A DNA stretch of 64,000 bases from Aquimarina spinulae (GTDB lineage Bacteria; Bacteroidota; Bacteroidia; Flavobacteriales; Flavobacteriaceae). This document shows, piece by piece, positions 62,263-64,000 of this stretch; the stretch's first letter is position 1; every line of letters starts with the position of its first letter. The translations under genes were made by a program, and so were the position numbers. The stretch spans positions 930,001 to 994,000 of the forward strand of contig NZ_CALSBP010000001.1 in assembly GCF_943373825.1 (NCBI RefSeq). The letters are read 5' to 3'. The notes beneath the pieces are model-generated. The model ran no database searches. It was given only the letters and a program-made list of their open reading frames with translations, and was not told the origin of the DNA.

Positions 62263-63081
62263 ATGAATCTTAATGTAAGTTTAAAAAAACAGAATGTTGG
62301 ACTTGACATGTCGAAGTCTTTTTTAAAATATATAGTAGTAAGATGTATAGGGATATGGGTTGTATTATTTTTATTTGGTTGTGATTCTGAAAATGCTTCA
62401 GATTGTTTTCAAAGAACAGGAACAATAGTTAGAAAAGAAATTGAAGTTACTGATTTTACACGTATTTTGGTAAATCCAAATATAGAACTAATCGTAAAAG
62501 AAGGTGCTATTACTTCAGTAATTATTGAAACGGGAGATAATTTGCTAAACGAAGTTTCGGCAATAGTCGAAGATGATCGACTGGTGCTTAGTAATACTAA
62601 TGATTGTGCATTTTTTAGAGATTTTAATCAAACTAAGATTTTTGTTACTGCTCCTAATATTACAGAAATAAGGAGTGGAACACAATTCGATATCTCATCC
62701 GATGGGGTATTAAACTATACTTCATTAACATTATTATCTGAAGATTTTGGTGAAAATACCGAAACTACAACAGGAACATTCAATTTGAGTGTAGATTGTG
62801 AATCTATTAATGTTGTAGGAAATAATATTGCTTCATTTTTTATAACTGGAACAGTACAGACATTAGATGTCAATTTTGCTTCCGGAACCGGAAGATTTGA
62901 AGGAGCTAATTTAGTAGCAGAGAATGTTCAGGTTTTTCATAGAGGGACCAATAAAATTATAGTAAATCCTCAACAATCAATTACAGGAGAGATACGAAGT
63001 ACAGGAGATGTAATTTCGGTGAACAGACCTTCAATTGTTGAAGTAGAAACATTTTTTACGGGAAAACTTATATTTCAATAG
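62263..63081 (+). CDS. DUF2807 (head GIN) lipoprotein
   Basis: 272 residues from the first ATG; a start at 62308 (MSKSFLKYIVVRCIGIWVVL) would give a more normal SPII signal ending in LFLFGC and may be the true one. The DUF2807 domain follows: VRKEIEVTDFTRILVNPNIE, LIVKEGAITSVIIETGDNLL and repeated short beta segments to the end, the right-handed beta-helix pattern of putative auto-transporter adhesins in Bacteroidota. The function is not known; it should sit in the outer membrane. It follows the deacylase gene by 99 bases. Confidence 0.82.
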   Translation: MNLNVSLKKQNVGLDMSKSFLKYIVVRCIGIWVVLFLFGCDSENASDCFQRTGTIVRKEIEVTDFTRILVNPNIELIVKEGAITSVIIETGDNLLNEVSAIVEDDRLVLSNTNDCAFFRDFNQTKIFVTAPNITEIRSGTQFDISSDGVLNYTSLTLLSEDFGENTETTTGTFNLSVDCESINVVGNNIASFFITGTVQTLDVNFASGTGRFEGANLVAENVQVFHRGTNKIIVNPQQSITGEIRSTGDVISVNRPSIVEVETFFTGKLIFQ

Positions 63082-63311
63082 TTATTCAATACGCCTCTCC
63101 TTAGCATTGATAAATAGAATACCTGTGTTGCTTTTACATTTCTTTTTCTTCTATAGTATCGTTTCCATTTCGAACTGATTTCAACAAAGTTTACTTAAAA
63201 CAATAGTAAGGTAACACCATAAAAAGTTTGCGGAATTTAAATCTTTCTAATTGAAATTAATGTCTAACTTTATAAGACACCAGGATTTTATTCCAAATTT
63301 TATATTTAAAA

Positions 63312-64000
63312 ATGATTCAAAATCAGTTTGATAAGACTCAAGATGTTGAGAATGTAGAAGAAAATTATCTTAAAGAAGAACTGTATGCTCTTATTAAGAA
63401 AGACGATTATATTTTTGATTTTATACAAAAATCGAGCCTTGATGGGCTTTGGTTTTGGGATTTAGATAATCCCGAAAACGAGTGGATGAATTCTAAGTTT
63501 TGGACCACTTTGGGATATGATCCCAATAAGATGCCACATAATGCTTCTGCATGGCAGGATATTATAAATAAAGAAGACTTAGAAGTAGTATTTCTTAATT
63601 TTACAAAACATTGTAAAGATCCTTCACATCCGTATGATCAAATCGTAAGGTATAAACATAAATTTGGGCATACCGTATGGATTCATTGTAGAGGATTAGC
63701 GATACGCGATAGTAAAGGAAAACCAGTACGAATGTTGGGCGCTCATACCGACATTACTAAATTAAAAAAAGTAGAAATACAGCTACAAAGGCAGGTAGAT
63801 CGTTACCAACACATTATTGAAGGGACAAACCTGGGGACTTGGGAATGGAATGTAAAAACAGGAGAAACTATGTTTAATGAGAGGTGGGCTAATATAGCTG
63901 GGTATACGCTCTTAGAGTTAGAACCAGTTTCTATCAATACATGGGCAGAATCAGTGCATCCCGATGATTTGGAAAAATCTAATAAACTATTAGAAGATCA
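63312..64000 (+). CDS. PAS-domain sensor protein, N-terminal part
   Basis: Open from the ATG at 63312 to the right edge (229 complete codons). Two PAS_3-type domains are seen: the first at about 36-150 (SSLDGLWFWDLDNPENEWMN to HTDITKLKK), the second beginning near 160 (IIEGTNLGTWEWNVKTGETM) with NERWANIAGYT and HPDDLEKSN. The arrangement is usual for PAS-rich histidine kinases or diguanylate-cyclase-like sensors, but the output domain lies beyond the window. No transmembrane helix precedes the PAS domains, so sensing is probably in the cytosol. Confidence 0.85.
   Translation, partial: MIQNQFDKTQDVENVEENYLKEELYALIKKDDYIFDFIQKSSLDGLWFWDLDNPENEWMNSKFWTTLGYDPNKMPHNASAWQDIINKEDLEVVFLNFTKHCKDPSHPYDQIVRYKHKFGHTVWIHCRGLAIRDSKGKPVRMLGAHTDITKLKKVEIQLQRQVDRYQHIIEGTNLGTWEWNVKTGETMFNERWANIAGYTLLELEPVSINTWAESVHPDDLEKSNKLLED

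Overview
The window comes from a low-GC member of the Bacteroidota, most likely a marine Flavobacteriaceae of the Aquimarina type. The support is indirect but consistent: a GLPGLI-family protein, a DUF6443/RHS pair, DUF2807 (head GIN) and DUF2061 proteins, methionine synthase split into two genes, an RprXY-like two-component system, many SPII lipoproteins, few clear Shine-Dalgarno sites, and TAnnTTTG -7 promoter boxes. No tRNA, rRNA or CRISPR array was seen.

Layout. 1-118: tail of a phosphofructokinase-like gene. 0.7-11 kb: an accessory RHS/YD-repeat island with a small HTH protein, two large secreted RHS proteins, a probable C-terminal zinc-metallopeptidase toxin tip (HEVDH), a small lipoprotein as candidate immunity partner, a broken RHS fragment and an IS1-family transposase. 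11-22.6 kb, mostly minus strand: phosphodiester glycosidase, amidohydrolase, SNF2 helicase, DegT aminotransferase, Kdo transferase (plus strand), DUF2461 protein, deoxynucleoside kinase and an RprXY-like regulator pair. 22.7-32 kb: GLPGLI protein plus outer-membrane beta-barrel receptor divergent from the regulator pair, then small envelope proteins, a decayed receptor tail and two paralogous secreted proteins ending in SRLSGW.

32.2-60.6 kb is largely a sulfate-to-SAM island: metK; metY, a metX-like acetyltransferase and a fused aspartokinase/homoserine dehydrogenase; OsmC and metZ; DUF2061, cysH, cysD, cysN, a HEPN-fused sulfite reductase, the two siroheme genes and a ferredoxin-NADP reductase; split metH; metF. 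Sulfate would be activated and reduced to sulfide, sulfide joined to an activated homoserine to give homocysteine, homocysteine methylated with metF/metH, and methionine turned into SAM. Three candidate SAM riboswitches of two structural types sit before metK (SAM-II-like), metY (SAM-I) and metH (SAM-I), so the product appears to control the start, the middle and the end of the route.

Inserted in this island are a tandem pair of six-cysteine precursor-like peptides (40.6-41.0 kb), a GHL10 hydrolase with a DUF5009 membrane acyltransferase, a 2Fe-2S ferredoxin and several lipoproteins. The window ends with a PagL-like lipid A deacylase, a DUF2807 lipoprotein and the start of a PAS-domain sensor cut by the edge. 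The best candidates for something undescribed are the RHS toxin/immunity locus, the cysteine-rich peptide pair, the duplicated element before the sulfate operon, and a hairpin-rich intergenic repeat with two copies.
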